From Litoditis marina (Eukaryota; Nematoda; Chromadorea; Rhabditida; Rhabditidae): 64,000 bases of DNA. Positions within the stretch are counted from its first letter, which is position 1, and each line of letters starts with the position of its first letter. Made by a program: the position numbers and the translations under genes. Below are positions 23,555 to 35,644 of the stretch, in pieces. A model generated the notes under the pieces. That model saw only the letters and a program-made list of their open reading frames with translations, was not told the DNA's origin and did not search any database. Where the stretch lies: contig OZ038435.1 of NCBI GenBank assembly GCA_964036275.1, positions 7,363,687 to 7,427,686 on the forward strand, read 5' to 3'.

Positions 23555-25212
23555 ATGGACATACGAACAATATGCGCTTAGGGCGATATCTTAAGAGTAT
23601 TAAACGGTTTGGCCTGATTTTTGTGTACTTTAGAGAAGTAACGAGGTTGGTGATGGTCTGTAATTTTCGAACAATTTCATCTATCAGAAACAAAGCTAGA
23701 GTCCAAAAACTTCTTACTTAACCTCACCTCCATGGACATACGAACAATATGCGCTTTGGGCGATATCTTAAGGAGTATTAAACGGTTTGGGCCTGATTTT
23801 GTGTATATTTTAGAGAGTTATAAGGTTGGTGATGGTCTGTAAATTTCAGACAATTTCATCTATCAGAAACAAAGCTAGGGTCCAAAAACTTCTTACTAAA
23901 CCTCACCTCCCATGGACATACGAACAATATGCGCTTTGGGCGATATCTTAAGGAGTATTAAACGATTTGGCCTGATTTTTGTATATGTTAGAGAGTTATA
24001 AGGTTGGTGATGGTCTGTAAATTTCAGACAATTTGATCTATCAGAAACAAAGCTAGGGTCCAAAAACTTCTTACTTAACCTCACCTCCCATGGACATACG
24101 AACAATATGCGCTTTGGGCGATATCTTAAGGAGTATTAAACGGTTGGGCCTGATTTTTGTACATTTTAGAGAGTTAACAGAGATGGTGATTTTCTGTAAA
24201 TTTCAGACAATTTCATCTATCAGAAACAAAGCTAGGGTCCAAAAACTTCTTACTTAACCTCACCTCCCATGGACATACGAACAATATGCGCTTTGGGCGA
24301 TATCTTAAGGAGTATTAAACGGTTTGGCCTGATGTTTGTGTACTTTAGAGAAGTAACAAGGTTGGTGATGGTCTGTAAATTTCGAACAATTTCATCTATC
24401 AGAAACAAAGCTAGAGTCCAAAAACTTCTTACTTAACCTCACCTCCCATGGACATACGAACAATATGCGCTTTGGGCGATATCTTAAGGAGTATTAAACG
24501 GTTGGGCCTGATTTTGTACATTTTAGTGAGTTAACAGAGATGGTGATTTTTCTGTAAATTTCAGACAATTTCATCTATCAGAAACAAAGCTAGGGTCCAA
24601 AAACTTCTTACTTAACCTCACCTCCCATGGACATACGAACAATATGCGCTTTGGGCGATATCTTAAGGAGTATTAAACGGTTTGGCCTGATGTTTGTGTA
24701 CTTTAGAGAAGTAACAAGGTTGGTGATGGTCTGTAAATTTCGAACAATTTCATCTATCAGAAACAAAGCTAGAGTCCAAAAACTTCTTACTTAACCTCAC
24801 CTCCCATGGACATACGAACAATATGCGCTTTGGGCGATATCTTCAGGAGTATTAAACGGTTTGGCCTGATTTTGTATATTTTAGAGAGTTAATAAGGTTG
24901 GTGATGGTCTGTAAATTTCAGACAATTTCATCTATCAGAAACAAAGCTAGGGTCCAAAAACTTCTTACTTAACCTCACCTCCATGGACATACGAACAATA
25001 TGCGCTTTGGGCGATATCTTAAGGAGTATAAACGGTTGGCCTGATTTTTGTACATTTCAGAGAGTTAACAGAGTTGGTGATTGTCTGTAAATTTCAGATA
25101 ATTTCATCTATCAGAAACAAAGCTAGAGTCCAAAAACTTCTTACTTAACCTCACCTCCCATGGACATACGAACAATATGCGCTTTGGGCGATATCTTAAG
25201 GAGTATTAAACG
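23555..25212 (+). repeat. HOR unit 8, start of a 17-mer, cut by the gap
   Basis: Order is G, T, D, E, F, E, F, Tc, C, then a tenth copy that stops after 53 bases (25160-25212) at the N run. By order the broken copy should be D. The sequence stops exactly one base before position 54, the base that would tell D from the other subtypes. Confidence 0.83.
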
Positions 25213-25412
25213 NNNNNNNNNNNNNNNNNNNNNNNNNNNNNNNNNNNNNNNNNNNNNNNNNNNNNNNNNNNNNNNNNNNNNNNNNNNNNNNNNNNNNNNN
25301 NNNNNNNNNNNNNNNNNNNNNNNNNNNNNNNNNNNNNNNNNNNNNNNNNNNNNNNNNNNNNNNNNNNNNNNNNNNNNNNNNNNNNNNNNNNNNNNNNNNN
25401 NNNNNNNNNNNN
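25213..25412. other. Assembly gap, 200 N
   Basis: Exactly 200 N, a round number that suggests a fixed placeholder between two contigs joined by scaffolding and not a measured distance. The flanks belong to the same satellite in opposite orientations. The left flank ends at monomer position 53; the right flank begins, read on its own strand, at position 52. True gap size, content and relative orientation cannot be known from this sequence. Confidence 0.98.
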
Positions 25413-27429
25413 GTTCAATACTCCTTAAGATATCGCCCAAAGCGCATATTGTTCGTATGTCCATGGGAGGTGAGGTTAAGTAAGAAGTTTTTGGACCCTA
25501 GCTTTGTTTCTGATAGATGAAATTGTCTGAAATTTACAGACCATCACCAACCTTGTTAACTCTCTAACATATACAAAAATCAGGCCAAACCGTTCAATAC
25601 TCCTTAAGATATCGCCCAAAGCGCATATTGTTCGTATGTCCATGGGAGGTGAGGTTAAGTAAGAAGTTTTTGGACCCTAGCTTTGTTTCTGATAGATGAA
25701 ATTGTCTGAAATTTACAGACCATCACCAACCTTGTTAACTCTCTAACATATACAAAAATCAGGCCAAACCGTTCAATACTCCTTAAGATATCGCCCAAAG
25801 CGCATATTGTTCGTATGTCCATGGGAGGTGAGGTTAAGTAAGAAGTTTTGGACCCTAGCTTTGTTTCTGATAGATGAAATTGTCTGAAATTTACAGACCA
25901 TCACCAACCTTGTTAACTCTCTAACATATACAAAAATCAGGCCAAACCGTTTAATACTCCTTAAGATGTCGCCCAAAGCGCATATTGTTCGTATGTCCAT
26001 GGGAGGTGAGGTTAAGTAAGAAGTTTTTGGACCCTAGCTTTGTTTCTGATAGATGAAATTGTCTGAAATTTACAGAAAATCACCATCTCTGTTAACTCTC
26101 TAAAATGTACAAAAATCAGGCCCAACCGTTTAATACTCCTTAAGATATCGCCCAAAGCGCATATTGTTCGTATGTCCATGGGAGGTGAGGTTAAGTAAGA
26201 AGTTTTTGGACTCTAGCTTTGTTTCTGATAGATGAAATTGTCTAGAATTTACAGACCATCACCAACCTTATTAACTCTCTAACATATACAAAAATCAGGC
26301 CAAATCGTTTAATACTCCTTAAGATATCGCCCAAAGCGCATATTGTTCGTATGTCCATGGGAGGTGAGGTTAAGCAAGAAGTTTTTGGACTCTAGCTTTG
26401 TTTCTGATAGATGAATTTATCTGAAATTTACAGACAATCACCAACTCTGTTAACTCTCTAAAATGTACAAAAATCAGGACAAACCGTTTTATACTCCTTA
26501 AGATATCGCCCAAAGCGCATATTGTTCGTATGTCCATGGAGGTGAGGTTAAGTAAGAAGTTTTTGGACTCTAGCTTTGTTTCTGATAGATGAAATTGTCT
26601 AGAATTTACAGACCATCACCAACCTTGTTACTTCTCTAAAGTACACAAAAATCAGGCCAAACCGTTCAATACTCCTTAAGATATCGCCCAAAGCGCATAT
26701 TGTTCGTATGTCCATGGGAGGTGAGGTTAAGTAAGAAGTTTTTGGACCCTAGCTTTGTTTCTGATAGATGAAATTGTCTGAAATTTACAGACCATCACCA
26801 ACCTTGTTAACTCTCTAACATATACAAAAATCAGGCCAAACCGTTCAATACTCCTTAAGATATCGCCCAAAGCGCATATTGTTCGTATGTCCATGGGAGG
26901 TGAGGTTAAGTAAGAAGTTTTTGGACTCTAGCTTTGTTCTGATAGATGAAATTGTCTGAAATTTACAGACCATCACCAACCTTGTTAACTCTCTAAAATG
27001 TACAAAAATCAGGCCAAACCGTTTAATACTCCTTAAGATATCGCCCAAAGCGCATATTGTTCGTATGTCCATGGGAGGTGAGGTTAAGCAAGAAGTTTTG
27101 GACTCTAGCTTTGTTTCTGATAGATGAAATTATCTGAAATTTACAGACAATCACCAACTCTGTTAACTCTCTAAAATGTACAAAAATCAGGCCAAACCGT
27201 TTTATACTCCTTAAGATATCGCCCAAAGCGCATATTGTTCGTATGTCCATGGGAGGTGAGGTTAAGTGAGAAGTTTTTGGACCCTAGCTTTGTTTCTAAT
27301 AGATGAAATTGTTCGAAATTTACAGACCATCACCAACCTTGTTAACTCTCTAACATATACAAAAATCAGGCCAAACCGTTCAATACTCCTTAAGATATCG
27401 CCCAAAGCGCATATTGTTCGTATGTCCAT
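25413..27429 (-). repeat. Right array, segment adjoining the gap (11 monomers)
   Basis: In + coordinate order: fragment, t1, t1, p, e, d, c, g, t1, k, c', x. The closing x copy (27251-27429) is marked by TAAGTGAGAAG, CTAATAG and TTCGAAAT on the + strand. The c copy at 26359-26537 carries CAGGACAAACC, a variant seen once more at 28323-28499. Several copies are 178 bp owing to single losses in the T5 or GGG runs. Confidence 0.85.
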
Positions 27430-30400
27430 GGGAGGTGAGGTTAAGTAAGAAGTTTTTGGACCCTAGCTTTGTTTCTGATAGATGAAATTGTCTGAAATTT
27501 ACAGACCATCACCAACCTTGTTAACTCTCTAACATATACAAAATCAGGCCAAACCGTTCAATACTCCTTAAGATATCGCCCAAAGCGCATATTGTTCGTA
27601 TGTCCATGGGAGGTGAGGTTAAGTAAGAAGTTTTTGGACCCTAGCTTTGTTTCTGATAGATGAAATTGTCTGAAATTTACAGACCATCACCAACCTTGTT
27701 AACTCTCTAACATATACAAAAATCAGGCCAAACCGTTCAATACTCCTTAAGATATCGCCCAAAGCGCATATTGTTCGTATGTCCATGGGAGGTGAGGTTA
27801 AGTAAGAAGTTTTTGGACCCTAGCTTTGTTTCTGATAGATGAAATTGTCTGAAATTTACAGACCATCACCAACCTTGTTAACTCTCTAACATATACAAAA
27901 ATCAGGCCAAACCGTTTAATACTCCTTAAGATGTCGCCCAAAGCGCATATTGTTCGTATGTCCATGGGAGGTGAGGTTAAGTAAGAAGTTTTTGGACCCT
28001 AGCTTTGTTTCTGATAGATGAAATTGTCTGAAATTTACAGAAAATCACCATCTCTGTTAACTCTCTAAAATGTACAAAAATCAGGCCCAACGTTTAATAC
28101 TCCTTAAGATATCGCCCAAAGCGCATATTGTTCGTATGTCCATGGGAGGTGAGGTTAAGTAAGAAGTTTTTGGACTCTAGCTTTGTTTCTGATAGATGAA
28201 ATTGTCTAGAATTTACAGACCATCACCAACCTTATTAACTCTCTAACATATACAAAAATCAGGCCAAATCGTTTAATACTCCTTAAGATATCGCCCAAAG
28301 CGCATATTGTTCGTATGTCCATGGGAGGTGAGGTTAAGCAAGAAGTTTTGGACTCTAGCTTTGTTTCTGATAGATGAATTTATCTGAAATTTACAGACAA
28401 TCACCAACTCTGTTAACTCTCTAAAATGTACAAAAATCAGGACAAACCGTTTTATACTCCTTAAGATATCGCCCAAGCGCATATTGTTCGTATGTCCATG
28501 GGAGGTGAGGTTAAGTAAGAAGTTTTTGGACTCTAGCTTTGTTTCTGATAGATGAAATTGTCTAGAATTTACAGACCATCACCAACCTTGTTACTTCTCT
28601 AAAGTACACAAAAATCAGGCCAAACCGTTCAATACTCCTTAAGATATCGCCCAAAGCGCATATTGTTCGTATGTCCATGGGAGGTGAGGTTAAGTAAGAA
28701 GTTTTGGACCCTAGCTTTGTTTCTGATAGATGAAATTGTCTGAAATTTACAGACCATCACCAACCTTGTTAACTCTCTAACATATACAAAAATCAGGCCA
28801 AACCGTTCAATACTCCTTAAGATATCGCCCAAAGCGCATATTGTTCGTATGTCCATGGGAGGTGAGGTTAAGTAAGAAGTTTTTGGACTCTAGCTTTGTT
28901 TCTGATAGATGAAATTGTCTGAAATTTACAGACCATCACCAACCTTGTTAACTCTCTAAAATGTACAAAAATCAGGCCAAACCGTTTAATACTCCTTAAG
29001 ATATCGCCCAAAGCGCATATTGTTCGTATGTCCATGGGAGGTGAGGTTAAGTAAGAAGTTTTTGGACCCTAGCTTTGTTTCTGATAGATGAAATTGTCTG
29101 AAATTTACAGACCATCACCAACCTTGTTAACTCTCTAACATATACAAAAATCAGGCCAAACCGTTTAATACTCCTTAAGATATCGCCCAAAGCGCATATT
29201 GTTCGTATGTCCATGGGAGGTGAGGTTAAGTAAGAAGTTTTTGGACCCTAGCTTTGTTTCTGATAAATGAAATTGTCTGAAATTTACAGAAAATCACCAT
29301 CTCTGTTAACTCTCTAAAATGTACAAAAATCAGGCCCAACCGTTTAATACTCCTTAAGATATCGCCCAAAGCGCATATTGTTCGTATGTCCATGGGAGGT
29401 GAGGTTAAGTAAGAAGTTTTGGACTCTAGCTTTGTTTCTGATGGATGAAATTATCTGAAATTTACAGAAAATCACCATCTCTGTTAACTCTCTAAAATGT
29501 ACAAAAATCAGGCCCAACCGTTTAATACTCCTTAAGATATCGCCCAAAGCGCATATTGTTCGTATGTCCATGGGAGGTGAGGTTAAGTAAGAAGTTTTTG
29601 GACCCTAGCTTTGTTTCTGATAGATGAAATTGTCTGAAACTTACAGACCATCACCAACCTTGTTAACTCTCTAACATATACAAAAATCAGGCCAAACCGT
29701 TTAATACTCCTTAAGATATCGCCCAAAGCGCATATTGTTCGTATGTCCATGGGAGGTGAGGTTAAGTAAGAAGTTTTTGGACCCTAGCTTTGTTTCTGAT
29801 AAATGAAATTGTCTGAAATTTACAGAAAATCACCATCTCTGTTAACTCTCTAAATGTACAAAAATCAGGCCCAACCGTTTAATACTCCTTAAGATATCGC
29901 CCAAAGCGCATATTGTTCGTATGTCCATGGGAGGTGAGGTTAAGTAAGAAGTTTTTGGACTCTAGCTTTGTTTCTGATGGATGAAATTATCTGAAATTTA
30001 CAGAAATCACCATCTCTGTTAACTCTCTAAAATGTACAAAAATCAGGCCCAACCGTTTAATACTCCTTAAGATATCGCCCAAAGCGCATATTGTTCGTAT
30101 GTCCATGGGAGGTGAGGTTAAGTAAGAAGTTTTTGGACCCTAGCTTTGTTTCTGATAGATGAAATTGTCTGAAACTTACAGACCATCACCAACCTTGTTA
30201 ACTCTCTAACATATACAAAAATCAGGCCAAACCGTTTAATACTCCTTAAGATATCGCCCAAAGCGCATATTGTTCGTATGTCCATGGGAGGTGAGGTTAA
30301 GTAAGAAGTTTTTGGACCCTAGCTTTGTTTCTGATAGATGAAATTGTCTGAAATTTACAGAAAATCACCATCTCTGTTAACTCTCTAAAATGTACAAAAA

Positions 30401-31715
30401 TCAGGCCCAACCGTTTAATACTCCTTAAGATATCGCCCAAAGCGCATATTGTTCGTATGTCCATGGAGGTGAGGTTAAGTAAGAAGTTTTTGGACTCTAG
30501 CTTTGTTTCTGATAGATGAAATTGTCTAGAATTTACAGACCATCACCAACCTTATTAACTCTCTAACATATACAAAAATCAGGCCAAATCGTTTAATACT
30601 CCTTAAGATATCGCCCAAAGCGCATATTGTTCGTATGTCCATGGGAGGTGAGGTTAAGCAAGAAGTTTTTGGACTCTAGCTTTGTTTCTGATAGATGAAA
30701 TTATCTGAAATTTACAGACAATCACCAACTCTGTTAACTCTCTAAAATGTACAAAAATCAGGCCAAACCGTTTTATACTCCTTAAGATATCGCCCAAAGC
30801 GCATATTGTTCGTATGTCCATGGGAGGTGAGGTTAAGCAAGAAGTTTTTGGACTCTAGCTTTGTTTCTGATAGATGAAATTATCTGAAATTTACAGACAA
30901 TCACCAACTCTGTTAACTCTCTAAAATGTACAAAAATCAGGCCCAACCGTTTAATACTCCTTAAGATATCGCCCAAAGCGCATATTGTTCGTATGTCCAT
31001 GGGAGGTGAGGTTAAGTAAGAAGTTTTTGGACTCTAGCTTTGTTTCTGATAGATGAAATTGTCTAGAATTTACAGACCATCACCAACCTTATTAACTCTC
31101 TAACATATACAAAAATCAGGCCAAATCGTTTAATACTCCTTAAGATATCGCCCAAAGCGCATATTGTTCGTATGTCCATGGGAGGTGAGGTTAAGCAAGA
31201 AGTTTTTGGACTCTAGCTTTGTTTCTGATAGATGAAATTATCTGAAATTTACAGACAATCACCAAATCTGTTAACTCTCTAAAATGTACAAAAATCAGGC
31301 CAAACCGTTTTATACTCCTTAAGATATCGCCCAAAGCGCATATTGTTCGTATGTCCATGGAGGTGAGGTTAAGCAAGAAGTTTTTGGACTCTAGCTTTGT
31401 TTCTGATAGATGAAATTATCTGAAATTTACAGACAATCACCAACTCTGTTAACTCTCTAAAATGTACAAAAATCAGGCCAAACCGTTTTATACTCCTTAA
31501 GATATCGCCCAAAGCGCATATTGTTCGTATGTCCATGGGAGGTGAGGTTAAGTGAGAAGTTTTTGGACCCTAGCTTTGTTTCTAATAGATGAAATTGTTC
31601 GAAATTTACAGACCATCACCAACCTTGTTACTTCTCTAAAGTACACAAAAATCAGGCCAAACCGTTCAATACTCCTTAAGATATCGCCCAAAGCGCATAT
31701 TGTTCGTATGTCCAT
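27430..31715 (-). repeat. Right array, 24-monomer segment ending in x
   Basis: In + order: t1, t1, p, e, d, c, g, t1, k, t2, e2, e3, t3, e2, e3, t3, e, d, c', c', d, c', c', x. It contains two internal duplications: (e2, e3, t3) twice, and d with c' repeats. The c' copy at 30822-31000 has CCCAACCGTTTAAT in place of CCAAACCGTTTTAT, so its 5' part on the - strand looks e-like. Confidence 0.82.
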
Positions 31716-34700
31716 GGGAGGTGAGGTTAAGTAAGAAGTTTTTGGACCCTAGCTTTGTTTCTGATAGATGAAATTGTCTGAAATTTACAGACCATCACCA
31801 ACCTTGTTAACTCTCTAACATATACAAAAATCAGGCCAAACCGTTCAATACTCCTTAAGATATCGCCCAAAGCGCATATTGTTCGTATGTCCATGGGAGG
31901 TGAGGTTAAGTAAGAAGTTTTTGGACCCTAGCTTTGTTTCTGATAGATGAAATTGTCTGAAATTTACAGACCATCACCAACCTGTTAACTCTCTAACATA
32001 TACAAAAATCAGGCCAAACCGTTCAATACTCCTTAAGATATCGCCCAAAGCGCATATTGTTCGTATGTCCATGGGAGGTGAGGTTAAGTAAGAAGTTTTT
32101 GGACCCTAGCTTTGTTTCTGATAGATGAAATTGTCTGAAATTTACAGAAAATCACCATCTCTGTTAACTCTCTAAAATGTACAAAAATCAGGCCCAACCG
32201 TTTAATACTCCTTAAGATATCGCCCAAAGCGCATATTGTTCGTATGTCCATGGAGGTGAGGTTAAGTAAGAAGTTTTTGGACTCTAGCTTTGTTTCTGAT
32301 AGATGAAATTGTCTAGAATTTACAGACCATCACCAACCTTATTAACTCTCTACATATACAAAAATCAGGCCAAATCGTTTAATACTCCTTAAGATATCGC
32401 CCAAAGCGCATATTGTTTGTATGTCCATGGAGGTGAGGTTAAGCAAGAAGTTTTTGGACTCTAGCTTTGTTTCTGATAGATGAATTTATCTGAAATTTAC
32501 AGACAATCACCAACCTTGTTAACTCTCTAACATATACAAAAATCAGGCCAAACCGTTTAATACTCCTTAAGATATCGCCCAAAGCGCATATTGTTCGTAT
32601 GTCCATGGAGGTGAGGTTAAGTAAGAAGTTTTTGGACTCTAGCTTTGTTTCTGATAGATGAAATTATCTGAAATTTACAGACAATCACCAACTCTGTTAA
32701 CTCTCTAAAATGTACAAAAATCAGGCCAAACCGTTTTATACTCCTTAAGATATCGCCCAAAGCGCATATTGTTCGTATGTCCATGGGAGGTGAGGTTAAG
32801 TAAGAAGTTTTTGGACCCTAGCTTTGTTTCTGATAGATGAAATTGTCTGAAATTTACAGACCATCACCAACCTTGTTAACTCTCTAACATATACAAAAAT
32901 CAGGCCAAACCGTTCAATACTCCTTAAGATATCGCCCAAAGCGCATATTGTTCGTATGTCCATGGGAGGTGAGGATAAGTAAGAAGTTTTGGACCCTAGC
33001 TTTGTTTCTGATAGATGAAATTGTCTGAAATTTACAGAAAATCACCATCTCTGTTAACTCTCTAAAATGTACAAAAATCAGGCCCAACCGTTTAATACTC
33101 CTTAAGATATCGCCCAAAGCGCATATTGTTCGTATGTCCATGGGAGGTGAGGTTAAGTAAGAAGTTTTTGGACTCTAGCTTTGTTTCTGATAGATGAAAT
33201 TGTCTAGAATTTACAGACCATCACCAACCTTATTAACTCTCTAACATATACAAAAATCAGGCCAAATCGTTTAATACTCCTTAAGATATCGCCCAAAGCG
33301 CATATTGTTTGTATGTCCATGGGAGGTGAGGTTAAGCAAGAAGTTTTTGGACTCTAGCTTTGTTTCTGATAGATGAATTTATCTGAAATTTACAGACAAT
33401 CACCAACTCTGTTAACTCTCTAAAATGTACAAAAATCAGGCCAAACCGTTTTATACTCCTTAAGATATCGCCCAAAGCGCATATTGTTCGTATGTCCATG
33501 GGAGGTGAGGTTAAGTAAGAAGTTTTGGACTCTAGCTTTGTTTCTGATAGATGAAATTGTCTAGAATTTACAGACCATCACCAACCTTGTTACTTCTCTA
33601 AAGTACACAAAAATCAGGCCAAACCGTTCAATACTCCTTAAGATATCGCCCAAAGCGCATATTGTTCGTATGTCCATGGGAGGTGAGGTTAAGTAAGAAG
33701 TTTTTGGACCCTAGCTTTGTTTCTGATAGATGAAATTGTCTGAAATTTACAGACCATCACCAACCTTGTTAACTCTCTAACATATACAAAAATCAGGCCA
33801 AACCGTTCAATACTCCTTAAGATATCGCCCAAAGCGCATATTGTTCGTATGTCCATGAGAGGTGAGGTTAAGTAAGAAGTTTTTGGACTCTAGCTTTGTT
33901 TCTGATAGATGAAATTGTCTGAAATTTACAGACCATCACCAACCTTGTTAACTCTCTAAAATGTACAAAAATCAGGCCAAACCGTTTAATACTCCTTAAG
34001 ATATCGCCCAAAGCGCATATTGTTCGTATGTCCATGGAGGTGAGGTTAAGTAAGAAGTTTTTGGACCCTAGCTTTGTTTCTGATAGATGAAATTGTCTGA
34101 AATTTACAGACCATCACCAACCTTGTTAACTCTCTAACATATACAAAAATCAGGCCAAACCGTTTAATACTCCTTAAGATATCGCCCAAAGCGCATATTG
34201 TTCGTATGTCCATGGGAGGTGAGGTTAAGTAAGAAGTTTTTGGACCCTAGCTTTGTTTCTGATAAATGAAATTGTCTGAAATTTACAGAAAATCACCATC
34301 TCTGTTAACTCTCTAAAATGTACAAAAATCAGGCCCAACCGTTTAATACTCCTTAAGATATCGCCCAAAGCGCATATTGTTCGTATGTCCATGGGAGGTG
34401 AGGTTAAGTAAGAAGTTTTTGGACTCTAGCTTTGTTTCTGATGGATGAAATTATCTGAAATTTACAGAAAATCACCATCTCTGTTAACTCTCTAAAATGT
34501 ACAAAAATCAGGCCCAACCGTTTAATACTCCTTAAGATATCGCCCAAAGCGCATATTGTTCGTATGTCCATGGGAGGTGAGGTTAAGTAAGAAGTTTTTG
34601 GACCCTAGCTTTGTTTCTGATAGATGAAATTGTCTGAAATTTACAGACCATCACCAACCTTGTTAACTCTCTAACATATACAAAAATCAGGCCAAACCGT

Positions 34701-35644
34701 TTAATACTCCTTAAGATATCGCCCAAAGCGCATATTGTTCGTATGTCCATGGGAGGTGAGGTTAAGTAAGAAGTTTTTGGACCCTAGCTTTGTTTCTGAT
34801 AAATGAAATTGTCTGAAATTTACAGAAAATCACCATCTCTGTTAACTCTCTAAAATGTACAAAAATCAGGCCCAACCGTTTAATACTCCTTAAGATATCG
34901 CCCAAAGCGCATATTGTTCGTATGTCCATGGGAGGTGAGGTTAAGTAAGAAGTTTTGGACTCTAGCTTTGTTTCTGATAGATGAAATTGTCTAGAATTTA
35001 CAGACCATCACCAACCTTATTAACTCTCTAACATATACAAAAATCAGGCCAAATCGTTTAATACTCCTTAAGATATCGCCCAAAGCGCATATTGTTCGTA
35101 TGTCCATGGGAGGTGAGGTTAAGCAAGAAGTTTTTGGACTCTAGCTTTGTTTCTGATAGATGAAATTATCTGAAATTTACAGACAATCACCAACTCTGTT
35201 AACTCTCTAAAATGTACAAAAATCAGGCCAAACCGTTTTATACTCCTTAAGATATCGCCCAAAGCGCATATTGTTCGTATGTCCATGGGAGGTGAGGTTA
35301 AGCAAGAAGTTTTTGGACTCTAGCTTTGTTTCTGATAGATGAAATTATCTGAAATTTACAGACAATCACCAACTCTGTTAACTCTCTAAAATGTACAAAA
35401 ATCAGGCCAAACCGTTTTATACTCCTTAAGATATCGCCCAAAGCGCATATTGTTCGTATGTCCATGGGAGGTGAGGTTAAGTGAGAAGTTTTTGGACCCT
35501 AGCTTTGTTTCTAATATATGAAATTGTTCGAAATTTACAGACCATCACCAACCTTGTTACTTCTCTAAAGTACACAAAAATCAGGCCAAACCGTTCAATA
35601 CTCCTTAAGATATCGCCCAAAGCGCATATTGTTCGTATGTCCAT
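31716..35644 (-). repeat. Right array, 22-monomer segment ending in x
   Basis: In + order: t1, t1, e, d, hybrid c/t, c, t1, e, d, c, g, t1, k, t2, e2, e3, t2, e2, d, c', c', x. Compared with neighbouring segments p is missing near the start, and (t1, e, d, c) occurs twice in altered form. Two d copies (32252-32428 and 33142-33320) share the private base giving TTGTTTGTATG, so one is a recent copy of the other, five monomers apart. Confidence 0.82.
32429..32606 (-). repeat. Hybrid monomer c/t
   Basis: On the + strand it starts as c (TAAGCAAG, GAATTTATCTG, GACAATCACCAAC) and switches to t2 (CTTGTTAAC, AACATATAC, CCGTTTAAT). The join lies in the shared ATCACCAAC. It sits in the rearranged part of the 22-monomer segment. 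Confidence 0.75.

Larger units (their letters stand above)
1..25212 (+). repeat. Left satellite array, 179-bp monomers, + orientation
   Basis: The whole interval is tandem copies of one AT-rich monomer. The ATG landmark of each copy recurs at 123, 302, 481, 660, 839 and so on, exactly 179 bp apart for 41 consecutive intervals up to 7462. Beyond that, spacing is 179 bp with scattered indels; I count 140 complete monomers from 123 to 25159 plus a part-copy at each end. Eight subtypes (T, Tc, D, E, C, F, G, H) are told apart by fixed substitutions and recur in a set order, so this is a higher-order repeat and not a simple monomeric array. No other sequence is inserted anywhere. The array enters the window in mid-monomer, so it continues to the left. 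Centromeric or pericentromeric function is inferred only from structure; this DNA shows no kinetochore protein site that I recognise. Confidence 0.97.

Noticed and set aside
1..25212. CRISPR array
   Set aside because: The period is 179 bp with repeat-like sequence throughout; there are no short repeats with unique spacers and no cas genes.
25141..25483. 107-codon frames across the gap
   Set aside because: Most of the supposed protein is N; the ends are ordinary monomer sequence from both flanks.
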